The notes beneath the pieces are model-generated. The model ran no database searches. It was not told the DNA's origin and was given only the letters and a program-made list of their open reading frames with translations. The position numbers and the translations under genes were made by a program. Below, in pieces: positions 27,560 through 35,495 of a DNA stretch of 64,000 nucleotides. Origin of the DNA: Dehalococcoidia bacterium (GTDB lineage Bacteria > Chloroflexota > Dehalococcoidia > Bin125); contig JAJDTU010000005.1 of NCBI GenBank assembly GCA_022826965.1, positions 310,001 to 374,000 of the forward strand, given 5' to 3'. Every line of letters starts with the position of its first letter. Position 1 is the stretch's first letter.

Positions 27560-29575
27560 CTAGAACAGCACGACGGCGATCCAGATGATCATGCCGCCGA
27601 GTCCAATCGAAAGTGTGCCCGCCTGCACCCAGCCGTTCTGCACGAACCGGGCGCCGTTGGAAATCGTCAGGCCCTCCCGCCAGGCGCGGTTGACCACGCC
27701 GTCAACGACGGCCGCGTCGAACCAAGCAGACGATCGGGCAATCCAGCCGTAGAAGACTCGCCGGGCCAGCAGGTTCTCAGCCAGCGAGTCGAGATAGAAC
27801 AGCTCCGTCGCAAACTTCTGCGCCTCTGGAATCGGCCAGATTCCCCCAACACCCCAGCTGCGCACTCGCTCACGGTTGCGCATGAACCAGTACGCGACAA
27901 ATCCCGCCCCGACCGCAAGCGCCGTCGAGCCCAGGAAGATGCCCCAGCTCCAGTGGAACTTCCCCGCATGCGGATCCGGCAACGCGCCGTAGACCCAGGT
28001 CTGGAACTCGCCGCCGAACGTCAGGAATCCGGCCAGCACAGAGATCACCGCCAGAATGATCAGCGGCGTCGTCATGCTCCGAGGCGACTCGTGAGGGTGG
28101 GACGGATCCTCGTTGCCGTGCTCGCCCGGCGCGACTTCCTCGCCGCCGCGGTACTCGCCGAAGAACGTCATGTACACCGCGCGCACCATGTAAGCCGCCG
28201 TCAGCCCCGCAGCCAGCAGACCCAGCACGAACACGCCCTTGTTGTTCTCCCAGGCCTCGATCAGGATCTCGTCCTTCGACCAGAACCCCGACAGCGGCAC
28301 GATTCCCGCCAAGGCCAGCGTGCCGATGATGAAGGTCCCGAACGTGATCGGCATCAGCGTCCGCAGACCGCCCATCCTGCGCATGTCGAACGTGTTCGTC
28401 GAGTGATTCACCGAGCCCGACCCGAGGAACAGCATCGCCTTGAAGAACGCGTGCGTCATCAGGTGGAACACCGCCGCCGCATAGCCGCCCACCCCGATCG
28501 CGAACATCATGTACGCAAGCTGTGAGATCGTCGAATACGCAAGCACCCGCTTGATATCAACCTGAACCATCGCCAGGATCGCCGCTCCCAGGGCGGTCCC
28601 CGCGCCAATCCAGGCAATCAGATCCGACGCCGTCGACGAGGCGTGAATCACCGGGAAGAAGCGCGCCAGCAGGTAGACGCCGGCCGCGACCATCGTCGCC
28701 GAGTGCACCAGCGCCGAGACCGGCGTCGGGCCCTCCATCGCGTCCGGCAGCCAGATGTGCAGCGGGAACTGCGCCGACTTGCCCACCGCGCCCGCAATCA
28801 GTCCCAGCCCGAACAGCGTCATCGCCGTCTGCCCGATCAGCAGTCCGTTGAACGCGAACATCCCCGCCTCGGCCCCGCTGTCGGCCAGCGCATTGATCGA
28901 CGCGATATCCAGCGTCCCCGTCTTGCTGAAGATCAGGATCATCGCCGCCAGCATCCCCAGGTCGCCCAATCGCGTGACCAGGAACGCCTTCTTCGCCGCC
29001 GCCGCGGCTGCCGGACGATGGAACCAGAACCCGATCAGCAGGTACGAGGTCAGACCGACCAGCTCCCAGAAGGCAAACAGCATCAGCAGGTTGTCGGCCA
29101 GCACCAGACCCAGCATCGATGTCGTGAACAGCGCCATGAAGGCGAAGTAGCGACGGTACCCGTGGTCGCCGTCCATGTAGCCGGTTGAGTACACCTGCAC
29201 CAACAGCGACACCCCGGTCACCACCACCAACATCACCGAGGTCAGACCGTCGATCCGTATCCCGACGTTGACCACCAACTCGCCCGCCGTGAACAGCTCG
29301 TGCGTACCGATCCCCAATGGCAGACCCCGCAACCCGATCGAATCGATCAGGTTGATCACCGCCAGCAGGAATGCAACCGCGAGCGCAATGATCAGCGGAG
29401 TCGAAGCCAGGCGCGGACCGCAGAACTGGTCCGCAATCGGCTTCCACGACCGCGGGTAGTTCGGATCCCATTCCGGAATCTGTCGTTGCAGGTGCTGGTT
29501 GACCGCCGAAATGCCGGCCAACACGAACGCAGTCAGCGGCAGAAACAGGATCACCCAGAAGATGGTCTCGGGCAC
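27560..29575 (-). CDS. nuoL: NADH-quinone oxidoreductase subunit L
   Basis: The 671-residue distal antiporter subunit has N-terminal Proton_antipo_N helices, the lysine/histidine segment PVSALVHSATMVAAG, the glutamate helix FAFWELVGLTSYLLIG and DIKRVLAYSTISQLAYM. The C-terminal part should form the lateral helix along the membrane arm. The start is GTG 29575 behind GAAGGTG. A periplasm- or cytoplasm-facing loop rich in His/Glu (GGEEVAPGEHGNEDPSHPHE) lies in the C-terminal third. Confidence 0.96.
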   Translation of the reverse strand: MPETIFWVILFLPLTAFVLAGISAVNQHLQRQIPEWDPNYPRSWKPIADQFCGPRLASTPLIIALAVAFLLAVINLIDSIGLRGLPLGIGTHELFTAGELVVNVGIRIDGLTSVMLVVVTGVSLLVQVYSTGYMDGDHGYRRYFAFMALFTTSMLGLVLADNLLMLFAFWELVGLTSYLLIGFWFHRPAAAAAAKKAFLVTRLGDLGMLAAMILIFSKTGTLDIASINALADSGAEAGMFAFNGLLIGQTAMTLFGLGLIAGAVGKSAQFPLHIWLPDAMEGPTPVSALVHSATMVAAGVYLLARFFPVIHASSTASDLIAWIGAGTALGAAILAMVQVDIKRVLAYSTISQLAYMMFAIGVGGYAAAVFHLMTHAFFKAMLFLGSGSVNHSTNTFDMRRMGGLRTLMPITFGTFIIGTLALAGIVPLSGFWSKDEILIEAWENNKGVFVLGLLAAGLTAAYMVRAVYMTFFGEYRGGEEVAPGEHGNEDPSHPHESPRSMTTPLIILAVISVLAGFLTFGGEFQTWVYGALPDPHAGKFHWSWGIFLGSTALAVGAGFVAYWFMRNRERVRSWGVGGIWPIPEAQKFATELFYLDSLAENLLARRVFYGWIARSSAWFDAAVVDGVVNRAWREGLTISNGARFVQNGWVQAGTLSIGLGGMIIWIAVVLF

Positions 29576-29579
29576 GCCG

Positions 29580-29774
29580 CTACACCTTCCCCAGGATTTC
29601 CCGAGCCACGTGCGTCTTCGAGTCCGGCACCATCAGGATCACCGGCGCGAAATCACCCTCATCCTTGCGATCCGGCTCAACCACGAACCGCACCGACACG
29701 CCCTCGGCAAAGAGCAACTCCCGCAGCGTCTCAGCCACGTAGCGATTCGACGCGGTCATCAAGGGTGCCCACAT
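29580..29774 (-). CDS. Small DUF2007-like protein inside the nuo operon
   Basis: The 64-residue soluble protein lies between nuoK and nuoL, with GAGGGG upstream of ATG 29774 and four bases before nuoL. The sequence (ASNRYVAETLRELLFAEGVS ... VILMVPDSKTHVAREIL) resembles the DUF2007 putative signal-transducing fold, in which a helix and strand precede a VP-x-x-x-A-x-x-A/REIL ending. No cysteines or membrane helix are present. Its conserved-looking codon use and placement suggest translation with complex I, perhaps as an assembly or regulatory factor; that is inference. Confidence 0.65.
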   Translation of the reverse strand: MWAPLMTASNRYVAETLRELLFAEGVSVRFVVEPDRKDEGDFAPVILMVPDSKTHVAREILGKV

Positions 29775-29780
29775 GGCGCG

Positions 29781-30095
29781 TCAACCCCTCAACAACGTCG
29801 TGCGGTCGACAGAGATCGTCTGCCGGTTGCGATAAACCACAAGCGCCAGCGCCAGCCCGACCGCCACTTCCGCCGCCGCCACCGCAATGATGAACACGAC
29901 GAACACCTGCGTCGACAGCGCCACCTCCGCCGAACCGAAGCGCGAGAACGCCACCAGCGTCAGGTTCACCGCGTTCAGCATCAGCTCGACGCCGATCAAC
30001 ACCCCGATCGCATTCTTCTTCGACCACGCAATGAAGAAGCCGATGCAGAACAGCAACGCCCCCAGCGTCAGGTAGTGCTCGATCCCAATAGTCAC
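29781..30095 (-). CDS. nuoK: NADH-quinone oxidoreductase subunit K
   Basis: The 104-residue, three-helix membrane subunit has the two conserved glutamates in VLIGVELMLNAVNL and VAAAEVAVGLAL. The start is GTG 30095, overlapping the nuoJ stop (GTGA). It forms part of the proton channel near NuoH and NuoJ. Confidence 0.96.
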   Translation of the reverse strand: MTIGIEHYLTLGALLFCIGFFIAWSKKNAIGVLIGVELMLNAVNLTLVAFSRFGSAEVALSTQVFVVFIIAVAAAEVAVGLALALVVYRNRQTISVDRTTLLRG

Positions 30096-30712
30096 GAGGA
30101 CGCCTCCGAATCCGAGGCGTCCGCAGCGATCGGCGGATCGACCACATCAACCGGATCCACCGCGCCTTCGCCCTCCAGCTCCGCCTGCAGCGACGCCGCG
30201 TGGATCGCCGCGTCCTCATCGTCCTGCCGAGCCAGCGCAATCGCGCCCACCAGCGCCGCCGTCAACAGCACCGCCCCGATCTCAAACGGCAGGATGTAAT
30301 GCTTGATCAGACTCTCCCCGATCAGGCGAGCCTGCTCCGTCAGAGCCGCCTCACGAACCGCGCCCCAATCCGTATCAATCGCCACCCACATCGTCGCGAT
30401 CATCACCATCAGCACCACCAACCCGGCCGGACCCGCCGTCTTGATGTTCTGCGAGTTATCCCGTTCCGCCCGAGGCGTCAGCATGATTGCGAACAGCATC
30501 AACACCGAAATCGCCCCCACATAGATCAACACCTGCACCACCGCGATGAAATCCGCCGACAGCGTCAGATACAGTCCTGCCACGCCGAGCATCGACATCA
30601 CCAGCCAGATCACCGCGTGAATCAGGTTGCGGCTGATCAGGATCATCGACGCGCCGCCGATCGTCATCGCCCCAAGCGACCAGAACGCCAGGTGGAAACC
30701 GAAGTCGCTCAT
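30092..30712 (-). CDS. nuoJ: NADH-quinone oxidoreductase subunit J
   Basis: The 206-residue membrane subunit has five predicted helices, including the pi-bulge region AVVQVLIYVGAISVLMLFAIML. It carries an acidic cytoplasmic tail of about 35 residues (DDEDAAIHAASLQAELEGEG) that is longer than usual. The ATG at 30712 is three bases past the nuoH stop. In most nuo operons nuoI precedes nuoJ, but here there is no room for it. Confidence 0.94.
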   Translation of the reverse strand: MSDFGFHLAFWSLGAMTIGGASMILISRNLIHAVIWLVMSMLGVAGLYLTLSADFIAVVQVLIYVGAISVLMLFAIMLTPRAERDNSQNIKTAGPAGLVVLMVMIATMWVAIDTDWGAVREAALTEQARLIGESLIKHYILPFEIGAVLLTAALVGAIALARQDDEDAAIHAASLQAELEGEGAVDPVDVVDPPIAADASDSEASS

Positions 30713-30715
30713 GAC

Positions 30716-32032
30716 CTAGTCACCACCCACCTGCAACTGCGGTTCCTCTGTCCGCGAGGCAACCTGGCGGGCAGCTCTCAGACCACCAATCTGCGCGCCG
30801 GCCATCCGGATCCGAGCCGGACGCCGCAACGGAGCCGGTCGTGAAACGCGCGCAAACAGGACGATCGCGCCCAGCGTCAGGGCAATGTTGATCACCGCCA
30901 TCACCGGAAGCGCCACGGTCGTGTCCCAGCCCTCCGAAATCAATAGCGTCCGCTCGACGAACGCCACCACCACAAACAACAGCGTCGCCGGCACCAGCGC
31001 CTTCCAGCAGAAGCCCATCAGTTGGTCAACCCGCAATCGAGGCAGCGTGCCCCGAGTCCAGATCAGCAGGAAGTACACCGCTCCAGTCTTGACCAGCAGG
31101 ATGATCCAGCTCGGCACCCACTGATCCAGGCCCCACAACCACCACCCGCCCAGGAAGAACGTCGCAATGAACGCCGACACGACCAGCGTGTTGCCGAGCT
31201 CGACCGCGTAGAACAGCCCGAATCGCATCCCCGAGTACTCGGTGTGGTAGCCCGCCACAATCTCCGACTCCGCCTCCGAGATATCTGCCGGCGTCCGGTT
31301 CAGTTCCGCCGACGCCGCGAAGAAGAACGCGATCGCCGAGAGGGGGAACAACAGGATGAAGATCACATCCTCCTGCTGTTGCCACTGCACGATCCCGTTG
31401 ATCGACATCGTGCCCGAGAACACCACCAGCGTCAGCAGCGCCAGCACCATCGGCACCTCGTACGAAATCGACATCGCCACCGCCCGCATCGCCCCGAACA
31501 ACGCGTACTTGTTGTTCGACGACCAGCCCGCCATGAAGATCACCAGCACCGTCGTACCGGACACCGCCAGCAGGAACAGCACGCCGACGTTGAGATCGGC
31601 CACCGACATCCGCGGACCGAAGGGCAGCACGCCCCAGATCAGCACGCCGGGCACGAAGATCAACACCGGCGGCAGGAAGAAGATCAGCTTGTCCGCCGCA
31701 CGCGGCGCGAGTTGTTCCTTCAGGATCAGCTTGACCGCGTCCGCCACGGGCTGCAGCAGTCCCTTGGGACCAACCCGATTCGGCCCGTAGCGCTGCTGGA
31801 AGCGCGCGATCACCTTGCGCTCCACCCAGATCAGGATCAGCAGCGTCGGACCGATCACGCCCAGGATCCCCAGCGTCCCCAGCACGCCCGCGATGATCGA
31901 CGCCAGCCAGTCCGGACCCCAATCGGCGATCCACTCCGTGATCAACCGCTGCAGGTTGTTCAGGTCGCGGAAGTCGTACCAGGCCCCCAACGTGGAGCCG
32001 AGAACGCTGACCAGGCCGGCGGGATCGGTCAT
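30716..32032 (-). CDS. nuoH: NADH-quinone oxidoreductase subunit H
   Basis: The 438-residue quinone-site membrane subunit has the signature RYGPNRVGPKGLLQP, the SEAESEIVAGYHTEYSG loop at the quinone cavity and LPRLRVDQLMGFCWK. It extends at both ends beyond the usual about 330 residues: roughly 40 residues before the first helix and a basic C-terminal tail. Its ATG overlaps the nuoD stop (ATGA). It couples the hydrophilic arm to proton movement. Confidence 0.96.
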   Translation of the reverse strand: MTDPAGLVSVLGSTLGAWYDFRDLNNLQRLITEWIADWGPDWLASIIAGVLGTLGILGVIGPTLLILIWVERKVIARFQQRYGPNRVGPKGLLQPVADAVKLILKEQLAPRAADKLIFFLPPVLIFVPGVLIWGVLPFGPRMSVADLNVGVLFLLAVSGTTVLVIFMAGWSSNNKYALFGAMRAVAMSISYEVPMVLALLTLVVFSGTMSINGIVQWQQQEDVIFILLFPLSAIAFFFAASAELNRTPADISEAESEIVAGYHTEYSGMRFGLFYAVELGNTLVVSAFIATFFLGGWWLWGLDQWVPSWIILLVKTGAVYFLLIWTRGTLPRLRVDQLMGFCWKALVPATLLFVVVAFVERTLLISEGWDTTVALPVMAVINIALTLGAIVLFARVSRPAPLRRPARIRMAGAQIGGLRAARQVASRTEEPQLQVGGD

Positions 32033-33189
32033 CGATCGATCTCCCCCACCACGATGTCAATCGAACCCAACGTCACGATCGCGTCCGCCAGCGTACCGCC
32101 GATCGACATCTCCTTCAGCGCCGAAAGATTGATCAGCGACGGCGGCCGGCAGTGGAACCGGTACGGTGCAGGTCCTCCGTCCGAGACCAGGTAGAAACCC
32201 AGTTCGCCGCGCGGCGATTCAACCCGCGCGTACGACTCGCCTGGCTCAGGTCGCGCGTGCAGCGGCACGTCGGCCAGCCACGGACCGTCCGGCAGGTTGT
32301 CCACCACCTGGCGCAGGATCCGCAAGCTCTCCTTGACCTCGGCCATCCGCACCAGGAATCGGTCGAAGCAGTCGCCCTGCTCGCCGACCGGCACGTCGAA
32401 CTCGTAGTCCTCGTAGCCGCAGTACGGATTCGCCTTGCGCAGATCCCACGGCACACCCGTCGCCCGCAGCACCGGACCTGACAGCGACGAATTGATCGCC
32501 ATCTCCGGCGAAATCACACCGATCCCCCGTGCCCGCGCATGAAGAATCTCATTCTCCAGCAGCAGCGCCTCGTAGTTCGCGATGTTCTCCGGCATGTCGG
32601 CCAGGAACTGCTCCAGCGTCGGCAAGAGCTCATCGGGTAGATCGAAGGCGACCCCGCCGATCCGCATGTAGTTCGTCGTCAGCCGCGCGCCGCAGGTCAT
32701 CTCGAACATGTCCAGCACCCGCTCGCGGTCGCGGAACATGTGGAACAACGGCGTGTGCCAGGCGCCGCAGTCGTTGATGAACGTGCCGTTCGCCATCGCG
32801 TGCGAAGCCACCCGCTGCAACTCGGCGAACATCACCCGGATCGCGTTCGCCCGAGGCGGAACCTCCACGCCGAGCAACTCCTCGGCTGCCAGGCAGTAGG
32901 CCAGGTTGTTCGACATCGCCGCCAGGTAGTCAATCCGGTCGGTGAAGGGAATGTTCTGCGTGTAGGTGCGTTCCTCGGCCAGTTTCTCCATCGAGCGGTG
33001 CAGATACCCGATCCGCATCTCCGCGTCCTGCACGATCTCCCCGTCCAGCGTCACCTTCAGCCGAAACACGCCGTGCGTCGACGGATGCTGGGGACCGAGA
33101 TTGACCACGACCGGTTCCGAACCGTCGCCGGTCGTCAGGGCCTCGATCGTCCCCTGCATCGCAAGACGGGTGTCATCCGCAGTCGTCAT
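32029..33189 (-). CDS. nuoD: NADH-quinone oxidoreductase subunit D
   Basis: The 386-residue 49-kDa-type subunit lines the quinone pocket. It has GPQHPSTHGVFRL (the quinone-binding histidine loop), EMRIGYLHRSMEKLAE, YLAAMSNNLAYCLAAE and the C-terminal SIDIVVGEIDR. ATG 33189 behind GGTGG was chosen over a TTG at 33204. A family D repeat lies between it and nuoC. Confidence 0.96.
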   Translation of the reverse strand: MTTADDTRLAMQGTIEALTTGDGSEPVVVNLGPQHPSTHGVFRLKVTLDGEIVQDAEMRIGYLHRSMEKLAEERTYTQNIPFTDRIDYLAAMSNNLAYCLAAEELLGVEVPPRANAIRVMFAELQRVASHAMANGTFINDCGAWHTPLFHMFRDRERVLDMFEMTCGARLTTNYMRIGGVAFDLPDELLPTLEQFLADMPENIANYEALLLENEILHARARGIGVISPEMAINSSLSGPVLRATGVPWDLRKANPYCGYEDYEFDVPVGEQGDCFDRFLVRMAEVKESLRILRQVVDNLPDGPWLADVPLHARPEPGESYARVESPRGELGFYLVSDGGPAPYRFHCRPPSLINLSALKEMSIGGTLADAIVTLGSIDIVVGEIDR

Positions 33190-33277
33190 GCCGCCACCTG
33201 CCAATGCCCGTGCACGAACGGGGATCCCGTCCCCGCCCCCGAGCGGGGACCCGCTCCCCGGCCGTCATTCCCACGCA
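33190..33277. repeat. Family D palindromic repeat between nuoD and nuoC
   Basis: CCCGTCCCCGCCCCCGAGCGGGGACCCGCTCCCC (33226-33259, written here as two halves of a hairpin) matches the unit at 16808. It is inside an operon, so it either tolerates read-through or tunes expression of the genes after nuoC. Confidence 0.65.
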
Positions 33278-33877
33278 TCACGACGATTCCTCGCCTTCTT
33301 CCGAGACGACCAGGTCACCCTCCGGCTGCGGGTCGTTGGGATGCTGAGGCCGCTGAGGCACGCTACCCGGAACGGGCCACGCGTTCTCTTCGCTCTCGTG
33401 CGGGAAGCCGGGCAATCCGGCCCGCACCTGGCCCGGCATCTGCAGGAAATCCTTGCGCAGCGGATAGCCCGGGAACCCGTCCCAGAGGAACATGCGCCGA
33501 AGATCGGGGTGCCCCTCGAAGCGGATCCCGAACAGGTCGTAGACCTCGCGCTCCTGCAAGTGAGCGCCGTGGTAAACGCCGGTCAAGGACGGCAGCGCCG
33601 GATCTTCCCGATCGGTCACCCGCGCCTTGACCTGGAGCAGGTGATTCCGGTCCAGCGACTGCAGGTGGTACACCACCTCGAAGTGAAGCTCGCGATCAAC
33701 GGCGGTCAGATTGGAGAGAAACACCAGGTCGCTCTCCTCTGAATCACGCAGCGTCTGCACCGCGCCGGCCACTTCCGAGGGTTCGAGGTACAGGACGCCG
33801 TCCTCGACGCAGGCCGCGCCCGGCGCGTCTGCGTTGACGATCTCCATCGCTGCGGTGGCGTCGTATTGGCTGGTCAC
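33278..33877 (-). CDS. nuoC: NADH-quinone oxidoreductase subunit C
   Basis: The 199-residue 30-kDa-type subunit of the hydrophilic arm has the signature EREVYDLFGIRFEGHPDLRR followed by MFLWDGFPGYPLRKDF. The N-terminal 80 residues match the usual alpha/beta domain (VFLSNLTAVDRELHFEVVYH). GTG 33877 lies one base after the nuoA stop, so nuoB, normally between A and C, is absent. The acidic tail after PLRKDFLQMPG is a species-specific extension. Confidence 0.95.
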   Translation of the reverse strand: MTSQYDATAAMEIVNADAPGAACVEDGVLYLEPSEVAGAVQTLRDSEESDLVFLSNLTAVDRELHFEVVYHLQSLDRNHLLQVKARVTDREDPALPSLTGVYHGAHLQEREVYDLFGIRFEGHPDLRRMFLWDGFPGYPLRKDFLQMPGQVRAGLPGFPHESEENAWPVPGSVPQRPQHPNDPQPEGDLVVSEEGEESS

Positions 33878-33878
33878 G

Positions 33879-34259
33879 TCAGCGCCACTCCAGCGCCTGT
33901 CGGCGCCATTCGTAGACCAGCCCCAGGAACAGCACCGCGATGAAGATCAGCGCCGCCACCAGTCCCGTCACGACAACGGAATCCAGCGCCACGGCCAGCG
34001 GGAAGAGAAAGATCACCTCGACGTCGAAGAGCACGAAAATCAGCGCGACCAGGTAGTAGCGGAAGTTGAACTGGACCCAGGTCGGACCCTCGGTCTCGAC
34101 CCCGCACTCGTAGGTGTCCGACTTGACCGCATTGGGCAACCGCGGACGCAGACCGAACTTGAACATCGCCCACGAGGCGATCAGCGGGAGCGAAGGGAAC
34201 AACGCGGCAAAGATCAGCAGGATGCCGAGGTGCCCGTACTGCTCCAGCACATTCTCCAT
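33879..34259 (-). CDS. nuoA: NADH-quinone oxidoreductase subunit A
   Basis: The 126-residue, three-helix membrane subunit is the first gene of the operon. The family loop KSDTYECGVETEGPTWVQFNFRYY carries the conserved cysteine, and LIFVLFDVEVIFLFPLA is the glutamate/aspartate helix. ATG 34259 was chosen. The upstream promoter must be in the repeat-rich spacer to its right; I could not assign it. Confidence 0.95.
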   Translation of the reverse strand: MENVLEQYGHLGILLIFAALFPSLPLIASWAMFKFGLRPRLPNAVKSDTYECGVETEGPTWVQFNFRYYLVALIFVLFDVEVIFLFPLAVALDSVVVTGLVAALIFIAVLFLGLVYEWRRQALEWR

Positions 34260-34994
34260 CTGGACGACCCCGCTCTGGCCTGCCCCGCACTCGATGAGGG
34301 ACTCAAGCCCCCGCCGACGACGGCAGGTGACTCTGAGGGAGTATATGCACCAGCTTCAACTCACTCAATCGCCCCCCGGAACCCGCCGCCACTGAACGCG
34401 AACTCGCCCCGCAGAACTCAAACCAGTCCCCGCCCAGTTCAAGGTCGCCCCCGCGCAACTCCAAGTCGCCCCCGCGCAGGCGGGGGCCTCGCTCCCACTC
34501 CCTCTCCCTCTCCCTCTGGGAGAGGGCCGGGGTGAGGGCTCCCCCACCACTGAAGTCGCCCCCGCGCAGGCGGGGGCCGAGAACCCTCCCCTCTCCAGCC
34601 GCTCCCCTCCAGGTCGCCCCCGCGCAGGCGGGAATCCATCCGCCTATCCGGTCAGCAAGCATCGAAACCGATCGAATCCCACCGATGACTGATTTACGTG
34701 CAGGCCTCCCGAGCGAGAGGACTCGCCGGCGAGGGAACCCCCTCTGTCGCTATGCGACATCTCCCCCTTGGAACGGGGGAGAAATTTGGGAGGAGGCGTC
34801 TCGATAGGTCCCAACGCCAGACGCGATCCGAATTTGCTCCCCTTCCGAAGGGGAGCTCCCGCGAAGCGGGTGAGGGGTCCCCTCGGGGTGAGGGCCCCCT
34901 CTGTCACCCGGCAACACAACCACATCCCCAACCCCAACCAAACCACACTACAATCAGAACATACGTCCATATCGAATCAAGGAGCACCCCAACC
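34260..34994. repeat. Repeat-rich 735-base intergenic region without a gene
   Basis: No convincing coding frame is present. The region holds four or more copies of GTCGCCCCCGCGCAGGCGGGGGCC-like units (34444-34487, 34554-34577, 34613-34640; family C). It also holds a family B hairpin (34501-34538), a reversed family A unit (34738-34781) and a further CTCCCCTTCCGAAGGGGAG hairpin (34838-34856) with a GGGGTGAGGGCCCCCTCTGTC tail. The nuo promoter (leftward) and that of the small gene at 34995 (rightward) must lie at its two ends. It looks like a landing zone for mobile repeats. Confidence 0.75.
34949..34968 (+). promoter_or_regulatory. Possible -10 element and LexA-like box before the 34995 gene
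   Basis: TACAAT (34949-34954) is a good -10 hexamer, but no matching -35 is seen. GAACATACGTCC (34957-34968) follows, one base from GAAC-N4-GTTC. A similar near-match, GAACTGATGTAC, stands before the small gene at 49245. Regulation by LexA is speculative. Confidence 0.3.
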
Positions 34995-35321
34995 ATGCCC
35001 AACCCCTACCACTTCCGAGCCCGCATCGACCGCCTCTGGCGCCGAGCCAACAGCTCCCTCCCCGGCTACATCCGGCTCAAGGCCCTCGACACCGTCGCCC
35101 GGGAACTCTACCGCCCCACCGACAAAGCCCGCCAAAACCTCAAGATGTACCTCGCCACCGACCCCTACGAAGTCGCCCAACACAAACTCCGCCACCTCCA
35201 CGACGCCACCTACGCGTTCCCCTCTCCCCCCGCCTACGGCGGGGGGAGATGTCTCGTAGAGACAGAGGGGGGCCTCGCACAGGACGAGCAACCACACGAC
35301 GAAGACGACGACCCCTTGTAA
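34995..35321 (+). CDS. Small basic protein of unknown function, 3' end made from a repeat
   Basis: ATG 34995 follows AAGGAG and opens a 108-residue frame. The first about 74 residues are a compact, basic, helical-looking sequence (YHFRARIDRLWRRANSSLPG, YIRLKALDTVARELYRP, TDPYEVAQHKLRHLHDATYA) with no family I recognise. Residues 75-95 (SPPAYGGGRCLVETEGG) are encoded by a family A repeat, and the protein ends in an acidic tail DEDDDPL. The original C-terminus has probably been replaced by the repeat insertion. Confidence 0.65.
   Translation: MPNPYHFRARIDRLWRRANSSLPGYIRLKALDTVARELYRPTDKARQNLKMYLATDPYEVAQHKLRHLHDATYAFPSPPAYGGGRCLVETEGGLAQDEQPHDEDDDPL
35221..35274. repeat. Family A repeat, complete unit
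   Basis: A 25-bp palindrome CTCCCCCCGCC-TAC-GGCGGGGGGAG (35224-35248) is followed by ATGTCTCGTAGAGACAGAGGGGGG, itself with a GTCTC/GAGAC stem. This is the cleanest copy of the family and lies inside the reading frame of the 34995 gene. Confidence 0.85.
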
Positions 35322-35443
35322 CCGCCAACCTCATTTCTTCTTTTCCCGCGCGTTTTTTTCTGAGAGGGGAGATCAGCCGACCCCGGCCTTGCCGTGCCCC
35401 CTCCCGGAGCTCATCCAGACGGGTGATACCATGACACTCGCCC

Positions 35444-35488
35444 AGCTAACAGCAGTTAGCGATCACCATTGAGCTAACACCAGTTAGA
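35444..35488. promoter_or_regulatory. Two tandem palindromic operators upstream of the PHP gene
   Basis: GCTAACAGCAGTTAGC (35445-35460) is a perfect 16-bp palindrome, and GCTAACACCAGTTAGA (35473-35488) is a second copy whose centre is 28 bases away. Twenty-eight bases is close to 2.7 helical turns. Both sit directly before ATG 35496. Such paired sites usually bind a dimeric repressor; the protein that binds is not identified. Confidence 0.7.
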
Positions 35489-35495
35489 TGCCTAC

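Noticed and set aside
31022-32194. Long open frame antisense to nuoH
   Set aside because: Glutamine/arginine/histidine-rich shadow of a membrane protein gene.
34444-34640. Regular GCCCCCGCGCAGGCGGGGGC units as a CRISPR or origin array
   Set aside because: Spacing is irregular and the same unit is dispersed elsewhere, so it is a palindromic repeat family.
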